NCBI RefSeq assembly: GCF_947507565.1
Contig: NC_089192.1
Coordinates: forward strand, 1,488,001-1,552,000
Length of the DNA stretch: 64,000 nt
Direction: 5' to 3'
From: Oscarella lobularis
Lineage: Eukaryota; Porifera; Homoscleromorpha; Homosclerophorida; Oscarellidae
The stretch's first letter is position 1. Every line of letters starts with the position of its first letter. A model generated the notes under the pieces. That model saw only the letters and a program-made list of their open reading frames with translations. It did no database searches and had not been told where the DNA came from. The position numbers and the translations under genes were made by a program. Positions 11,101 through 22,541 of the stretch are shown in pieces.

Positions 11101-12086
11101 GCTGCTGGCAGGACACACAGTCGCTCCTATTTTCGGTCTTGGCGCTTGTAAACAACTTCGAAATATCAAGATCATTGTCTGAGTAGACGTCTTGGATGTG
11201 AAAGCAGCCATTGTCCAACTGAATCGGCCATTGTCGGGGAAGAATTTGGAGATGTGGGCTTCCTTCGATGACAAAAGTATGATTATCACGTGCGCTGCTG
11301 ACGCAGTTACCACCAACTCGATGGAGGTTAGGTAGAAGTTCGAAGAAGTTCGTGTAAGTTTGAGAAAGATCTTCAATCCACAAATACCCACGTATTTCTT
11401 CAATGGTGTTCAGAGGAGCACTGTTCCTATTTGAGCAGTTGGACGGCTCTAGACCGTTGATGTGAAGTGACCCATAAATTATTGTGCAATTCCTTTCATT
11501 TAGATTCGCGACCTCTTGACGGGTCGTCAGTTGGAGATCGCCTTCGCAGCCACTGCCAGTATCTGAAAAAAACAGAAATTAGGGCTATACACTCGGCTCA
11601 TGAAGACTGAAGCCACTAGCATCGTGAATAAGCAAAAAGGTCATCTTAGACTTACATCCGCGACAGGAAACGAACACTCAATCAATATTGAAAGTCGCTT
11701 GGGCAGAGGTCAACGTTTAGAGGGCTTATGTTTACATGAGGCTATTTTAGGAGTGTGGTATGCAGCTATAGGCGAAAAGAAGCCTAGGCCAGTATTGCGC
11801 AAACCTGGCGGACGCCATCATGCATTATATTCCCTTCCGCGTACGAGCGCATGAACGCGACTAGATGAACGTCGCCGTTGTTCGGTACGCCGAACCAAGA
11901 ATCAATTTAGCAGGTAAATTTACTCGTACAAAAGGTAAAACGCGACTTTCTTTTCTACGCCGATCGCGTTCTACCACGACGTGAGAACTCCTACCGTGGC
12001 TATATACCTTGGGATTCAACTTTCAATGGGCTGTAGAGTAACAGCAAAGCGGGAACCGCGAACAGCACAGGAGCCGAAATCCACAT
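2120..12086 (-). CDS. Insulin-receptor-like receptor tyrosine kinase (L1-L2-FN3-TM-kinase)
   Basis: Secreted start at 12086 (signal peptide [19 protein letters not shown], exon ends 12008), spliced in phase to 11562. Exon 2 carries receptor L domain 1 ([23 protein letters not shown]) and the start of L2 ([23 protein letters not shown]). L2 ends after a long intron at 6101 ([13 protein letters not shown]). FN3 exons lie at 6101-5457, about 5395-5253, 4950-4710 and 4420-3882; the last holds a transmembrane helix. Kinase exons: 3621-3447 ([19 protein letters not shown]), 3392-3328, 3276-3150 ([20 protein letters not shown]), 3099-2981, 2926-2871 (RDLAARN), 2813-2757 (DFGMARD, DYYRK), 2563-2491, 2439-2299 and 2228-2120. 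The MELM..GDLKS.LRSLRP and YYRK signatures are specific to the insulin receptor family. The first of the three activation-loop tyrosines is Gln. The furin-like Cys-rich domain is nearly absent and the C-terminal tail is very short. A 13-bp duplication shifts the frame in L2. The 10802/6101 splice phases do not match, so a small exon may be missing. Confidence 0.85.
6440..6951 (-). CDS. Small accessory protein of the Mutator-like element, function unknown
   Basis: Three exons give a continuous frame: 6951-6893, 6838-6700 and 6637-6440 (stop TAG at 6442-6440), about 130 residues. All junctions have usable sites (GCGGG|GTAAG, AAAG|C, TGG|GTGAGT, CCTAG|T) and phases 2 and 0 agree. The N-terminus is alanine-rich and helical. 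The middle is lysine/arginine-rich ([20 protein letters not shown]), suggesting nucleic-acid binding or a nuclear signal. The C-terminal part includes [17 protein letters not shown], with no family I recognise. It points away from the transposase and starts about 260 bp from it, so a shared promoter is likely. It could be an element-encoded helper, a captured host fragment, or an unrelated host gene in the intron. Confidence 0.55.
7208..9764 (+). CDS. Mutator-like (MULE, PF20700-type) transposase
   Basis: This is a multi-exon transposase: about 7208-7642, 7703-7806, 7857-8232, 8280-8340, 8389-8554, 8602-9026, 9073-9268 and 9318-9764. Hallmarks of the animal Mutator-like transposase domain appear in order. 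These are an N-terminal zinc-knuckle-like region ([16 protein letters not shown]), [41 protein letters not shown] (catalytic DDE-type Asp region), [29 protein letters not shown] and [16 protein letters not shown] (late catalytic Glu region). The tail is acidic with a Gly-Gly-Asp-Asp-Gly-Asp-Asp repeat coded at about 9559-9634. I chose the ATG at 7208; an in-frame start at 7145 is possible. Frames look open, so the element may be recently active. It is antisense to the host receptor gene. Confidence 0.85.
9785..9870. repeat. Four tandem copies of a 16-bp palindrome after the transposase stop
   Basis: The 16-mer GGCTTTTTTAAAAGCC occurs exactly at 9785-9800, 9810-9825, 9832-9847 and 9855-9870, with short CCC/AAACC spacers. 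Each copy is a 7-bp perfect inverted repeat around TT and would fold as a hairpin. The array starts about 20 bp after the transposase stop, so it may act in 3'-end formation or as a subterminal transposase-binding array. Confidence 0.9.
10208..10351. repeat. Perfect 21-bp inverted repeat, 144-bp hairpin (possible MITE or element end)
   Basis: The 21 bases at 10208-10228 are the exact reverse complement of 10331-10351. The internal 102 bp hold further related stretches (gtgaaac, aaaacttc). It lies in the receptor intron beyond the transposase. It could be a small non-autonomous element or part of the Mutator-like element's right end. Confidence 0.7.
10939..10964. repeat. 13-bp tandem duplication inside the receptor L2 coding exon
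   Basis: Two adjacent 13-mers, 10939-10951 and 10952-10964, match at 12 of 13 positions. They lie inside an exon of the insulin-receptor-like gene. The frame upstream hits a stop just after the repeat, and the frame downstream continues the L2 domain. Thirteen is not a multiple of three, and counting only one copy keeps a single frame across L2. No GT-AG pair is available to splice it out. Confidence 0.85.
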
Positions 12087-12724
12087 AGCGTAAACGAAGC
12101 CCTAATCCGGGACGCTTCGAAGGCTTCGCTTCCACAACCGGACATTTCACTGATTTTCAGAGGTCTAGATGGACGAATGAGCAATCGTTCGCTTATCTCT
12201 TTTTGAGCAGACGAGGATACGCAGCATTTTAATCTACCTAGTGTAAGTGTTCCCGCTGCAAATGAAGAGAGATCGAACGTTTCTTGTATATCCTGACGGA
12301 GAGTTTACATCGTCGCCGACGCACCCGATCGTCTGTTCCGAGCGAAAGAAGCCTAGCGACTGAATGTGCAGAACGGTTCGTTACAAATTTTACCTCAGCA
12401 TGTCGAAAAAAGAGTCGCGCCAACTTCTACAGTGGTTGTCGCTATTTTCACTCTCAAGGCTTGCGTTTCGAGACGTAGACGCTCTCGTACGTAGTTTATG
12501 TTCGCCTCCTACCAGTGTTTCCCTTTCAAGGGGCCTCACCACTTTAGCGTACGCTAACGCAAAGGCTTCGAGAAGTTTCACAAATTCTAGCGTAAAATGT
12601 TCCATGCTTGCCTAAACCTAAAAGCAGCGCTTAAGAATAATCTGCCGGAGCAGCGCATCAGCAAATAACCAAACCAAGCATGCAGACTCACTTGCACATT
12701 TCCTTACGCTAAGGTTTCACTCCG
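12087..12724. other. Intergenic spacer between the receptor 5' end and the RHS gene 3' end
   Basis: It holds the promoter side of the receptor gene and the downstream region of the RHS gene, both on the minus strand. Short open frames occur on both strands, but none has a recognisable domain or good splice context. Confidence 0.5.
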
Positions 12725-15700
12725 TCACTCGAAAGTCAAACCAAAATCTTTGCGTAGTATAGGGACGTAAACTTCTTTAAATCCATGACCAGCCGCGTTT
12801 TCCTTGTTTATTGGCACATCACGAATGACAGCCTGTGGATGCTGAAGTAACTCAAAAGTATACCCAGTGACAAGATCATATCTATTTTGAACGATGGTCG
12901 CTTTTGTCAGGCTGCTCACTTGCCCAATCGGATTAGCTGCAAGTATGGCATGATTGATAAAACCATACTGAAGCAAAACGGACGCTTCGACAGAGCCAAG
13001 GCTGTGGCCCCCAATAACACGCTCATAGTTACCAGATGAGATAAGATTCCAACCAGTTGCACTTGGTAATCCTTGGTATAAAAGAAGTGTATCGATGGCA
13101 TCACCGGTGTATCCCAAGACAGAATTTCCGTTTGTGTGCGTCGAAATTCCTCGAATAAAAGACCACTTCTTTTTGTCCTCATCCAAGCAGGTATCAATTG
13201 TTCGGCTTCCTAGAAGAAAAGAGGCTCCCGTGAGGACCAGATTCATTTCGTCTACGTCAATTCCAATAGCTCCTGCAGCTGATAAGGCTTGTTTTCGCAT
13301 AACAGACTGAAAATATAAATGAGTTGTCTGTTTTACCACAGCTCCAACGCCCGAAATAAAATTGTCAACTTTTAAATCTTTCCACGTGGTAGGCGCAGAG
13401 CCCGACTCCATGGCACCAGAAAGAAATCCCGAAGTAAATGAACCGCCTCGAGCTTTGCTTGCAGCGCCGTGGATTGTACCTCCAATCAATATGCGTTCTG
13501 TTTTAGTGAAAAGAGCGCTGTCCCCTTTTCCAATTGAGCGAGTGGCGTACGTCAAGAGGCCAGTTTGCAGCGCATCAGACCAAGAAGCACCGCTGAGCTT
13601 AGCTTGAATAGCACTAAAATACAGTTAGAGTGCATAAATCGTCTTAAAGAGTCTATATAGCTCATGCACGTGTTACCTCCATGCCGCAAAGCAGAACGCA
13701 GAGCACCCCGGTATAACGCTTGCTATGGCAATTTTTACTAATGCAGTTGCGCTCTGTTTTAAAATAGGCCTTAAAGGCTTAGATAAAGCTTTTACAGGCT
13801 TGACAACGACTTCTTTGACAACGTGCTCGGTAACATGAACAGCCTTTTCTGCCACCTTTCCGACATTTTTAACTGTTCGAACAGCCTCTCTGGCAACTTT
13901 TTCTTTTAATTTTAAAAGGTTTTTTGCTACCTTTTTAGCAGGCTTTGCAACTACACGTTTAACATTTTTAGCTGCTCTACTTAGTACCTTTCTAGCTTTC
14001 CTGATGAATTTTTTCACAAATAATCCTGAGGTATCAAGACCCGAAAGAGGATTGTTATTAATGTAAGAATAAGGATTGATTGTTTGAGAATCTGAAGGAT
14101 CTGCCACAGATGGATCGGGAGAAAGGAATCGACCCAAAACAGGATCGTACAATCGGAAACCACACTGCATGATCCCCATCACATGAATCGCTTGCTGATG
14201 AGCGTAACTCCTTAACGTGACGGTGTTAGGGTTCAAAACATTTTTGTTCTCTTCAAAAGGCAGCCAGTTTTTCGAATTGCGCGCTTTCCCAAAAGCATCG
14301 AAGCTTTGTTGCTCAACTACCTGCTTGCGCTCAGAATACACTGTTTCCACTGATCCTAAATGATCTCTTGTTATGTAGAACGTTTCCCCTTTCCCAATCC
14401 GCTTTATGTGAGAGTCAAAGTGAATGCATCGGTATCTTCGAACGAGAGAAGATCCTAGAAAATATCGGCAAATCATGTCTAAAGCTTCGTTTTGCAGCTC
14501 AAAGTTTCCAAGGGTAAACGTTACGAGCATTCTGCCATCAGAATCGACATCTTTCCTGTATACAGTGCCACCTTCGGCATCGTACCCAAAAACTACCTCA
14601 CTTGAACCGTGCGCTATCGACTTTGGCTTTCCTGAACCGGTGTAGGTGTAAGTTCGACCGAAACCACTCAAAATTCTTCCAGCAGCGTCATACGTGAGGA
14701 AACGTTCTATCCCGTCGTTGGAAAGTACTGATTTGACAGCATTTGGTCCTGGACCGTACTTGTAATTGTACTTTCCAACGTCGCTTTTGTAAAGAATGTT
14801 ACCTGCTGAATCGTACGATAGTCTAAGGGTATGAGTAACTTTGCTCTTCTCCTTGATTCTTGACTCCACCAAACGGTTAGCTTTATCGTACTGCGCTTCT
14901 TCCTCAAGTCCACGAAAAACGTCGCGCTTTCGACGTAGATTTCCTTCTGGATCAACTGTCAAGGAAAGATGCTGAGCGACTCCACCATTTGAATCAGCCC
15001 AAGAACTAAATATTCCAGTCAGATGCCGTTGAGGGTCATACCTCCCTTCAGTTCTAAGTTGCGAATTAACCAGTTGAACTTCCACTCTTCCATCAGCAGC
15101 GACTTGAACAGCTTCCCACAAACTATGGCCACTTTCGATATCAACAGTTTTGAGAAGCGAACTGCTCGACTCATAGACGTTACGCACTCCAAAACCGCCC
15201 TAAAAAATCAAAATGCAGGTTAGGTCCAACAGGCTAAAGCATTCACCTACAGGATAGAGCATTTCATTTGTACGACCACAATAGTCATACGTCTGCTTGA
15301 AATGAAACAACTGTTGATTAACAACGGCAGTTATTTTATCTGTACGACCAAGAAGATCATAACTATAACTTTCTTCGTACGAGAAGGCCACGACTTTCGA
15401 CAATGCGCTCTTGTACATGACATGCTTTATCTTAGACGCTTTTCCAACGCCTTTATTCCTGTCGTCGTAGTGTATTGTAGTTTGACTATCTGAACTGTGC
15501 TGCTTCGTAATCCGGCCCAAATTATCACGCTCCGTTTGCAGCCATGCCCCGGAGCTATCCGACTGACGAGTCATCTGACCCAACGCATCGTACGCATATG
15601 AGCTCTTTCCTGCATTAGGATCGCTCACTTCTACCTTTCGGCCTCGAACATCATAAAGCATTTTCATTACGTTTCCTTCCGTATCAATAATCTTGATCAT

Positions 15701-18700
15701 ATTTCCAAACGGATCGTACTTGTAACGCATCGTGTTTCCCAGCTGATCGGTACTTCGGACTATATTTCCCTGACTGTCACGCTGTTTGCAAGTCGAGCCG
15801 CCCATAGAATCTATCTCGCAAGTAGTAAGTCCTTCATAGCGATAAATGGTAACTTGACCGGAAGGATTGACAATTTTCAACGGCCTTCCTATTAGATCGT
15901 ACACAAACCTAGTGTAGAACACGGTGTCTCCTTTGAAGTACGGGTTTGACTCGCGAGCAACGTTTCCTGTAGCATCGTAAACGGTATCGTGATAAATCAA
16001 TCTCCCTTTGAAACCTAGCTTTACAGTGCGAACGACTCTTCCCAATGAATCATACACCAACGTCGTGTTCTGTCCACAAACAGACGTGGAAGTCACAGCC
16101 ACCGCACCTTCACTAGGACACACGTCGGTCTCTAGGCACCAATTTTTTGTTACTGTTGCACGAGAGTTATCGCTGTGAACATGTTGAATAATATTTCCAA
16201 GGCGGTCATGTTTATACATTGAAGCAAAACCGTTAGGTCCGGTAAGAGAAAGCAAGCTTCCTGTTCCAGAATCATAGAAGGCCTTTTCTTTCTGACCTTT
16301 AGAATTAATCTGTGAAATTTTGAATCTTCCGAGTCTGTCGTACTTTGCCCGACCATCGGTCGCTGAACCATTGTGCCACAAGTTCTTTGTCTGAACCAAA
16401 TTACCGTAACAGTCGTAACGAAAAGTCGTCACCAATCTGAGAGTTGGACTAAAGGGCTCTTTTATTTCTGCAATTGTTTGACCAGACGCTTGATCGTAAA
16501 CGTAATGGCTGCGTCTAACAACCGGCAATCTGACCGTCGTTGAGCTAGCTTGAACAGTTTCTCGAGTAACCAGTCCCAGAAGCCAGACTTCTTCATTTAT
16601 CACATTTGCATACGCGGCTTTTTTTATCTCCCATTGAATCATCTTCTCTTCTTCTATCATTTCCCTTGTTTCGACAGTAACAGTCAAAGGATTGTTATAC
16701 CGATCAAACTTCACAGTTGAAACTGTTGTTGTCAACAGTTTTCCGTTCAAATCATAATCTTTCGCAACCGTTTTTGGAGAGAAGACTTGATAGACTATGT
16801 GACTTGAACCTCGAGCAAGAGAAGTAATTGATCTTCTTCGACTTTGAATCAGCTTCCCCGCAATCCGCTTGTCTTCGCTTATCCACTCTCCAATAGTGAG
16901 TCGCCGCCAGTTCTGACTAAATTTTTGCGTGATAGACATTTGGTCTTTCAAGTCAGTTGTTTTGACTTCTTCAAAACCTAGGCTGCCAAGACCTTGATAG
17001 TGACTTTTGTATCCAGAATAATGGTATGTTGATATACTTTCTTGCGATTCTCCACCTACTGACATAAATTTGCTCACAAGTAACCTCCCTGAAGTTGATG
17101 ATCCAACAGGAAACGACGTTTGAGGACCTTTACTGTGAACGGAGGAGTCTGTCATTGGCGCATAAGTGACAAAATGCTGCACGCCGACTCCGTCTAGTAA
17201 AGACTTCACTACCGGCCTCTCGAGAAGATTGATATAGGCAACATCGGCCTGACCACAAATCGGTGTGATGACATACAAGTCTAGAAGGTCATCGCCGTTG
17301 AAATCTCCGACACGTATTCTGGCCAGATCTTCTGCTAAATTGCCAATGCTAACGGGTAGAGGCAGGCTTGGAATCGAGGGTTGAAAGCCGTTGCCGGTCG
17401 AAAAGTACACGTGCAAACGAGCTCCGGTTTCGACGTCATTAATAAGCAAGACATCACTGAAGCCGTCACCGTTGATGTCGCCAGTTAGAACACGACCCAA
17501 TTCAATCTATAGGAAGAAATCGAAGTAATTGCTTTCACAAATTTAACAACTTACTTCAGTCTTCTGCTGATATCTTCGCTTAGGAAAATCAATTCCAGGC
17601 TGCTTGTGAAATTTTCCGTCACCCGTACTAAAATATATTGTACTAGGCGAAGTTTGAACTTCAGCAACGTTTGAATCAAATCCCGTTACAACCATGATAT
17701 CAAGCAAACCGTCTCCGTTGACGTCAAGAAACTTGAGACGCGATAGACTGTCGTCCGGTGGTGAATCAACAGACAAACTTGCTTGACCGCAAGAAACCAG
17801 TTCTTTGCCCACACTTTTAAGGAGTTCAAAGGTGAGAGCCGCTAGCCCGTTTCTCAGCAGTGAAGCGTCCGTCTTTCCGTCACCATTAAAATCCGCCACT
17901 AAAATGCGAGACAGCGTTTCGTCTGCTAGACCTTCGCAATCAGAAATTATTGCAGCAGTAACCGGAGGATCAAATTCTACTCGATTATTCTTGTTGAAGT
18001 GGATCAGAAACTCTAGCTTGTTTGAAGATGATGAACAGTTGCCACTGACCGTCATGATGTCAATCAAACCATCCCCATTAAAATCTCCGTCGAAGTATTT
18101 TAGCAGACCTGCTTCCAAACCTTCATCGGTTTCAACTCCAGGGGCCGTAACTGCATCAAAGGTTACAGACGACGGACTAACGCTTTTAGCTAAATAGGCT
18201 CTGCTTTTGTCAACGTCTAGACGCAGAATGTCAGTATGTCCGTCACTGTTCAAATCGAGTAACTTTATTCTGTTAATGTCTTGCAACAATTCGTTCTTCT
18301 CTAATGCTTCTTCTGTGCTGGGGCCTGAGGTGAAGTGCCACTGAAGCTCGCTTGAAAATTTTCCAAATTCAGACAGGAGCATTATGTCTTGAGACGGTGT
18401 AATTATGTATCCGTCAGTTAGGCCGTCGCCATTGAAATCGCCAAATGACAAACGACTGCAATCGAGAGCAGACGTTGCCGAATCAGAAGCACAAGTTGAA
18501 CCAAACGTTTGAGATGAAACAGCGATTTTAGAGCTAAACATTATCAATCGATTCGCTGGCAATATGGTAGAGTCTGTATTCCAAAAGAACTTCGTTGGGG
18601 GATAGCACTCTCTAGAGACAGCTTCCCCAGGCGGGCATTCAGAAATGCTTGTAACAAGAGGCTCTTTTGTTAGACCGCTTTCAGAGTAGGAAATTACATA

Positions 18701-20460
18701 CTTGACAACGTCTCTACCAAACGATTCCGTGACAATTGAACTAAGTAGCTTGTTCGAACGCAAATTTGCTCCTTCGGAAAACAACCGATACGTAATTGAA
18801 GAGTCTTTCTGAATGTATTCAAATTTGACGACGTTGTATGGACTCATTTTCTGTTTCTCGTTTGACGTATATTCAATGGCATCCAAATAAAACGCTTCGT
18901 TGTCGCTCTCACGCAAATATCTATATGATACAGCATTGCCAAATGGGTCTTCCCTCTTTGAAAGCGCCCACAATACAGTCATTTCTTCGCCATCGCTGTT
19001 ATTACTTCTATCAACTCTGGAATTGCTAGAGTAGCCAAAGTACAAGACTTCGCCATTTCTCAGCCAACACTTGAACCAAAGCTTCAAGTCGTCTATGTTG
19101 ATGTACGATACAATTCTAAAACAAAATTATTATAGGCTGGTAATAAACCGACTCTCTAAAAAATACCGAGAAAAAGAATCAATTTCTGTAAAGTAATTTG
19201 TGCCGTTCTCTCCGTATTTTCCCTTAACAGCTACAAGTCGCTCTCCACCCAAACAAAATGATTCACATTTCTCTCTAAAGTCCTTCTGGCCAAACGAAGA
19301 TGGGCAGCAAGTGACGTGAACTAAACCACCAAGGCGAAAACCTCTTCCGAGAATCAGCTCCCCTTCATCAAGACTATTGTAAGTCAATTCTAAGTTTGGC
19401 TGAAAACTGCGAGTTCCAGGAGGTACTCTCAGAGGAATAGAGTAGTGGAAACTGCCTTGATTAGTAACGAGTTCTTCTCCTCCAACTCCTCCTACTACGT
19501 GAGCCATTTTAGTCTTTGAGATGCCGTTTCGAGTTAAGTCTAAAAATAAAAAAAAAACACAGCTCTTAAATCAAAGTACAAAAGTTTAATTGGATAGTAT
19601 GATCCATTGTCTAAACTCTGCTGTAACGCTACATATGTATGTTTCTATGAAATACTTTCGTTGAAGCTCCAGCCATAAGATAAAGTGAATAGATAGTACC
19701 CCTTACAAGAGCACGGCAATTATATGTTGCACACAACAGCGAAACGGATGATTGTCACAAAGCCTAAGCCGGTTATTAATAAGTTTGCAAATACATCACA
19801 GTCACTGAAAAACCAAGGAGAAATCGGCTTTTCTTTGACACTCATTTGCCTAGCTGTTCATGGTGGCGGCTAGGTTGCTTTATCATAATAAACGTCACGT
19901 GAGCGCACTAATTGGGTGGCGTAACAGACAACGTTAGAAGTGGTGCTGCTCTGCGCGCGCCTGGCAACAACTTTAGTGATTATTACTTCAGTGAAAATCA
20001 GAAAACTCATTAGAAAAAGCCTTCCAATACTTTTGCTGTGGGAACTAAAGTGTGCGTCATCGGTGTCGAATAACAGGAAAAAAGGCTTCTAGCAAAACAA
20101 CATAACTGCGACCTACCTTCGACCAAATCGGGCTTACAGGGCGTCGTCATGACGCTCGGCCCCGTGCACTGTCTCCCAGCTCCTTGAGGAGAAGGATTGT
20201 TGCAAAGCCGCTCCGTCATTTGGTGATAATTATCTCCGCCTGACTCAGTCTCAGACGTAATGCTGCGTAAAGCGGAACACGGAGAGTACGAAGACCAGCT
20301 GCTCCATCCGCCTGCGAGAAAGGAAAGAGAAATAACTTTCACTCGATTACATCGATTGACTTAGGGACTTAGCCTGACCATTAACATCCTGTTCTTCAGA
20401 CCAAACGGCGTTGATCACTAGCGAAAGACCCAAGACCAACGCGAGTGCACCTGGTGCCAT
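12725..20460 (-). CDS. Secreted TSP1 + SpvB/FG-GAP + RHS (Tc-toxin-like) protein with alpha/beta-hydrolase-like C-terminus
   Basis: Seven exons, roughly: 20460-20374 (signal peptide), 20311-20117 (thrombospondin type 1 repeat, GGWSSWSSYSPCS), 19539-19147 (SpvB-type start, GSFHYSIPLRVPPGTRSFQP), 19115-17555 and 17506-15247 (many FG-GAP/VCBS motifs such as DFNGDGLTDG, then RHS/YD repeats), 15199-13677 (YD repeats and RHS core RLYDPVLGRFLSPDP, then a Lys/Val-rich linker), and 13616-12725 (C-terminal domain with GGHSLGS). The total is about 2300 residues. The SpvB-FG-GAP-RHS order matches the fused B/C subunits of bacterial Tc toxins, whose shell encloses a variable C-terminal effector. The GHSLG motif is the nucleophile elbow of lipase-like hydrolases. 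Introns, signal peptide and TSP1 make it an animal gene; bacterial origin is inference. The function may be defence, predation or adhesion. No stop interrupts the exons. Intron 1 uses a GC donor. Confidence 0.85.
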
Positions 20461-21236
20461 GTCGGACCAGAAAAAACCAGCGCAGTCAAGCGCGCGCTGC
20501 TCTGGTGTGGGAGCCAGAGGGCGTGTCAATTAGGCGCGCCCGCCCCATCTACTACGCGTTGACGTCGAAATAGCTCAACTACTGCCTTCTAAATACACAA
20601 AAGCAAATTCTTAATAAAAAACAGATATACAAATATTAATTACTGTGATCACACTACCAGATAATTTCTCGATGGATTGATAGAGTATACTATCGTTATA
20701 TAGCACCGACAGTGAACGATGAATTTGCAAAACAAGCTACCTCACGGCCGTCATGGTCAGTAAACGATGATGACCTTCCAGCAAAAGTCAGACATTATTA
20801 TACTGAAACGACTAAGCCATTACTTTCCAACCTGCAAAGTCAGTTGAATGCAGACGGATTGACAACCAACAGCTTCACAGATTTCCCTGGTGAGATTGCT
20901 CCGGGATAGGCAAGGGAGATGAACACTCCTAGGAGATGAGGAGTATCGTGACGTCAAAACAAACGCCTCTTTTCTGTTTGTCAGTTGCCTTACGTCAGTG
21001 AGATACGTTGGCGCCCCCAATTGCCAAGGCCGTCAGTGATCCGACGTCAGACATATCACGACAAAAGATAGATTCTCAGATTACGCAGTGAATTTTCGAT
21101 CTGGAACGTCATAGATTTGACAAACCTGTATTTAGCACAGGTATTTAAATAATTAGTTTACTGATCAATGGAAACCAAGGTACGGCTTACCTTAGTAGAC
21201 CATCTATGATTGCTGCAGCCGCTAGTACCGCGAAGA

Positions 21237-22541
21237 ATAGGGTAAGTGAAGGTAAATCCCGGACACAATGGCAACTTCCCGGAAGACCGACCTACTGCGC
21301 TCAGATTACAGCATTTTTGCAAACGGCTTGATGATGCACTGAATCGCAAGGTTATTAGCTTTCGATCGAGCCATGGCCGAGCGGCGTCCGTGGCGTAGTT
21401 ATCGAGATATGCTCACTTGAATCCGGTAGTGCAAATCACGTGAGTTCGAATTAGTGCAGGTAAATAACCGGACACGCTATATCTTCGCGAGAACAGCATC
21501 AAAAAATGTACTTCGACCTTTTTCCGGGGCAAAATTTATCGCTGATTCCAATGGTGCAAGTCGTTTTAGCGTAAAAGCAGCGATTACGGCGATATGCCGT
21601 TTTTTCCACAGGCACTTTTTCAAACAAACCGAAGCCGTATCCACAAGCCTCTTACCTAATAACCTTTTGCTTCATATTTAACGACTTTTCAAGCATTTTG
21701 AAGTCTTTTTATAGGCATTACACCCAGCAAACGAAGAGAAATGATGACTGCATGAAACCAGCAGCTCATTCATAGTCTTACACGGCAACTCTGTACTGAA
21801 AACGTCTGAGTGTGCTTTCCGGTGCTTAGAAATATCAGTAAATGCCAGATCCAGAAGCAGGCTCTGGTTGAACCGCAAAACTTTTTTGCCAACCACTGTT
21901 CTTGCTAGTCTAGTAGAGCACCTATTGTATCACTATGAGCACTCTCCATTGACTCTAAGTAGCACTTTGACGCTTTTTTATCAATAGGTAAAGCTTTATT
22001 CTAATGTTTTGAAAAGTGGGAGGTCGTTCTCATCATTTTCCCTTTTTTTTCTGTTTATTATGCCTATAAAAGATCTCAAAATGCTTCAAAAGTTGTTAAA
22101 TATGAAGCAAAAGGTTATTAGGTAAGAGGCTTGTGGATACGGCTTCGGTTTGTTTGAAAAAGTGCCTGTGGGAAAAAACGGCATATCGCCGTAATCGCTG
22201 CTTTTACACTAAAACGACTTGCACCATTGGAATCAGCGATAAATTTTGCCCCGGAAAAAGGTCGAAGTACATTTTTTGATGCTGTTCTCGCGAAGATATA
22301 GCGTGTCCGGTTATTTACCTGCACTAATTCGAACTCACGTGATTTGCACTACCGGATTCAAGTGAGCATATCTCGATAACTACACGACGGACGCCGCTCG
22401 GCCATGGCTCGATCGAAAGCTAATAACCTTGCGATTCAGTGCATCATCAAGCCGTTTGCAAAAATGCTGTAATCTGAGCGCAGTAGGTCGGTCTTCCGGG
22501 AAGTTGCCATTGTGTCCGGGATTTACCTTCACTTACCCTAT
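21237..22541. mobile_element. Foldback element: 482-bp inverted arms around a 341-bp loop
   Basis: Bases 21237-21718 and 22060-22541 are inverted copies of each other, both 482 bp, starting ATAGGGTAAGTG at each outer end, with only scattered differences. The 341-bp centre carries no recognisable gene. Short open frames appear twice, mirrored, because they sit in the arms. A clean target duplication is not visible; flanks are CGAAGA on the left and CGAGAA on the right. It interrupts a segment that is uninterrupted in the related copies near 32.5 and 47.0 kb, which supports insertion. Confidence 0.85.

Noticed and set aside
12725..20460. Bacterial contamination or symbiont DNA as source of the RHS gene
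   Set aside because: Multiple GT-AG introns, a TSP1 exon, a eukaryotic signal peptide, animal genes on both sides and a duplicated copy of its 5' exons nearby argue for host integration.
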